A stretch of DNA of 64,000 bases from positions 310,001 through 374,000 of the forward strand of contig NZ_AUFX01000006.1 of the NCBI RefSeq assembly GCF_000426725.1, in the 5' to 3' direction. The stretch is from Sporocytophaga myxococcoides DSM 11118. GTDB lineage: Bacteria; Bacteroidota; Bacteroidia; Cytophagales; Cytophagaceae. The number at the start of each line of letters is the position of its first letter. The stretch's first letter is position 1. This document shows, piece by piece, positions 63,057-64,000 of the stretch. The notes below the pieces were generated by a model that saw only the letters and a program-made list of their open reading frames with translations, had not been told where the DNA came from and made no database searches. A program made the position numbers and the translations under genes.

Positions 63057-64000
63057 TTCTTTGTTTTTACTAGTTTCTGAATCTCAGGTTCGTTAATGGA
63101 TACCGGATATTTTTTCTTCATATCTTTAATCCACTCTTGCTCAAGGTAAGTTTGATAGTCAGAGATAGCCAGACCTCTTGATTCTTCGAAAGTTTTCGCT
63201 CTTGGCTCTTCTACTTTATTAATTTTGATAAAGTAGATTCTTCCGTCTTTTTCAATTTGCGAAGTTCCTTCTTTCCACTCTATAGAATTAAGAACTTCGT
63301 TATCGCCTTTCTGGAATTTACCTTCAGTTACCTGAAGAGTTAACGGAGCATTTTGATTGAAAGTATTTTCAAGAGATTTCTTTGATGTAGAGTAAACAAC
63401 AAGCCCTACTTTTCTGTCAGCATTTTTCTCTGCTTCTGTTTTCTTAGGAGTACCTTTTCCTAAATCTTTGATGATGATACGTGTTGAGTCTACACCTTTA
63501 GATTTGATATAGTTATAAACAGATGCACCTCTCATGAGAGATAGTGTAGCTGGTTCTTTCGCTTCAGCTGAAGCAGAAAGCTCTAGCACCAAATGCTTAT
63601 CTTTCTGTAACTGACTTACTACTTTATCAAGATCTTTTTTATATGATTCTTCAATATCCGAGGTATTCGCTTTATAGTTAATTGCTGATAACTTCTGATC
63701 TTTTACTTCAAATTTACCTTTAGCAAGTTCAGCCTTCAATTTATCAAGAGTAGCCTTATCTTTCACATTAAAGATAACAGCATCAGCTCTTCGGTCCCAT
63801 TTGAATTTATCTCTGTTCTGATTGAAATAACCTTTTAGTCCAGTAGTATCTTCAATTGCTTTTGACCATACCTTTTCATCCATTAACTGGAATAATAGAA
63901 TACCGTCTCTGTATTCTTTAACAAGCATTTTGTAATCTACATATTTGTCAGCAAGGTGAGACTCTTCATAACCTAGCAATTGCTGATCTGCATACTCTTT
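63053..64000 (-). CDS. Peptidyl-prolyl isomerase-like protein with OmpA-like insertion (partial)
   Basis: The frame is open to the window edge, so the N-terminus lies outside; 315 codons are visible. The first part (LADKYVDYKMLVKEYRDGILLF) is SurA-like. The segment about 130 to 210 residues into the visible part, HLVLELSASAEAKEP through LSLMRGASVYNYIKSKGVD to RIIIKDLGKGTP and NADRKVGLVVYST, resembles an OmpA-like peptidoglycan-associated domain inserted in the chain. A PPIase-like tail follows (GRIYFIKINKVEEPR). It is first of the visible operon. Confidence 0.75.
   Translation of the reverse strand, partial: KEYADQQLLGYEESHLADKYVDYKMLVKEYRDGILLFQLMDEKVWSKAIEDTTGLKGYFNQNRDKFKWDRRADAVIFNVKDKATLDKLKAELAKGKFEVKDQKLSAINYKANTSDIEESYKKDLDKVVSQLQKDKHLVLELSASAEAKEPATLSLMRGASVYNYIKSKGVDSTRIIIKDLGKGTPKKTEAEKNADRKVGLVVYSTSKKSLENTFNQNAPLTLQVTEGKFQKGDNEVLNSIEWKEGTSQIEKDGRIYFIKINKVEEPRAKTFEESRGLAISDYQTYLEQEWIKDMKKKYPVSINEPEIQKLVKTKN

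Overview
The window is a 64 kb stretch of chromosome from a gliding, type IX secretion-capable member of the Bacteroidota, most likely Cytophagales (Cytophaga/Sporocytophaga-like; genus not resolved). Evidence: AT-rich DNA; gene starts mostly without strong Shine-Dalgarno sequences; upstream elements fitting the Bacteroidota TTTG-N20-TAnnTTTG promoter; the gliding lipoprotein GldH beside a PSP1/RicT protein; a secreted protein with a type IX sorting domain; a DUF2723 GT-C membrane protein; BatD; and an operon of SurA-like folding factors. About 90 percent of the window is coding. I saw no tRNA, rRNA, CRISPR array, transposase or prophage gene.

Layout. 1-5.6 kb: CPBP protease, class Ia ribonucleotide reductase nrdB-nrdA, and ribosomal genes rplU-rpmA with a clear promoter and terminator. 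5.9-13.5 kb: a long minus-strand run, lipB, hypothetical, DEDDy exonuclease, fused Opp/Dpp ABC ATPase, rnr, polyprenyl synthase, rhomboid protease. 13.6-21.3 kb: yraN, then recQ, purD, ricT-gldH-DUF4919-like and a MORN-like secreted protein. 21.3-23.4 kb: kdsD and manC for surface-sugar precursors. 23.5-30.9 kb: rlmB, DUF2723 protein, T9SS cupredoxin, YifB ATPase, gmhA and a small acidic protein. 31-36.7 kb: psd, glutamate dehydrogenase, cdsA, a second CPBP protease, dusB and a Nfu-type protein. 36.8-43 kb: batD-aroC-dicarboxylate symporter, a 58-aa small gene, queG and ruvB. 43.2-45.3 kb: methyltransferase, ZIP transporter and a secreted hypothetical. 45.3-49.3 kb: the only clearly accessory stretch, with long intergenic DNA full of inverted and tandem repeats around an SMR transporter and pheS, then a stand-alone HEPN-domain gene. 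49.3-53.6 kb: an ABC-F ATPase and a YdjG/YdjI-like zinc-ribbon/SPFH pair. 53.9-59.8 kb: ribD, a 1322-aa SF1 helicase and a predicted propeller protein. 59.9-64 kb: MoxR and three SurA-like genes, the last cut by the window edge.

How the genes work together. Several blocks serve the cell envelope: kdsD, manC and gmhA (Kdo, mannose and heptose precursors), cdsA and psd (phospholipids), the SurA-like operon (outer-membrane protein folding), GldH (gliding) and BatD/MoxR. Others are housekeeping: dNTP synthesis, ribosome and RNA maturation (rplU, rpmA, rnr, rlmB, dusB, queG, pheS) and DNA repair (recQ, ruvB). The best candidates for something less described are the repeat-rich island at 46.2-46.9 kb with the neighbouring HEPN gene, the OmpA-like insertion in the edge PPIase, and the SPFH protein ending in a GYF_2-like domain.
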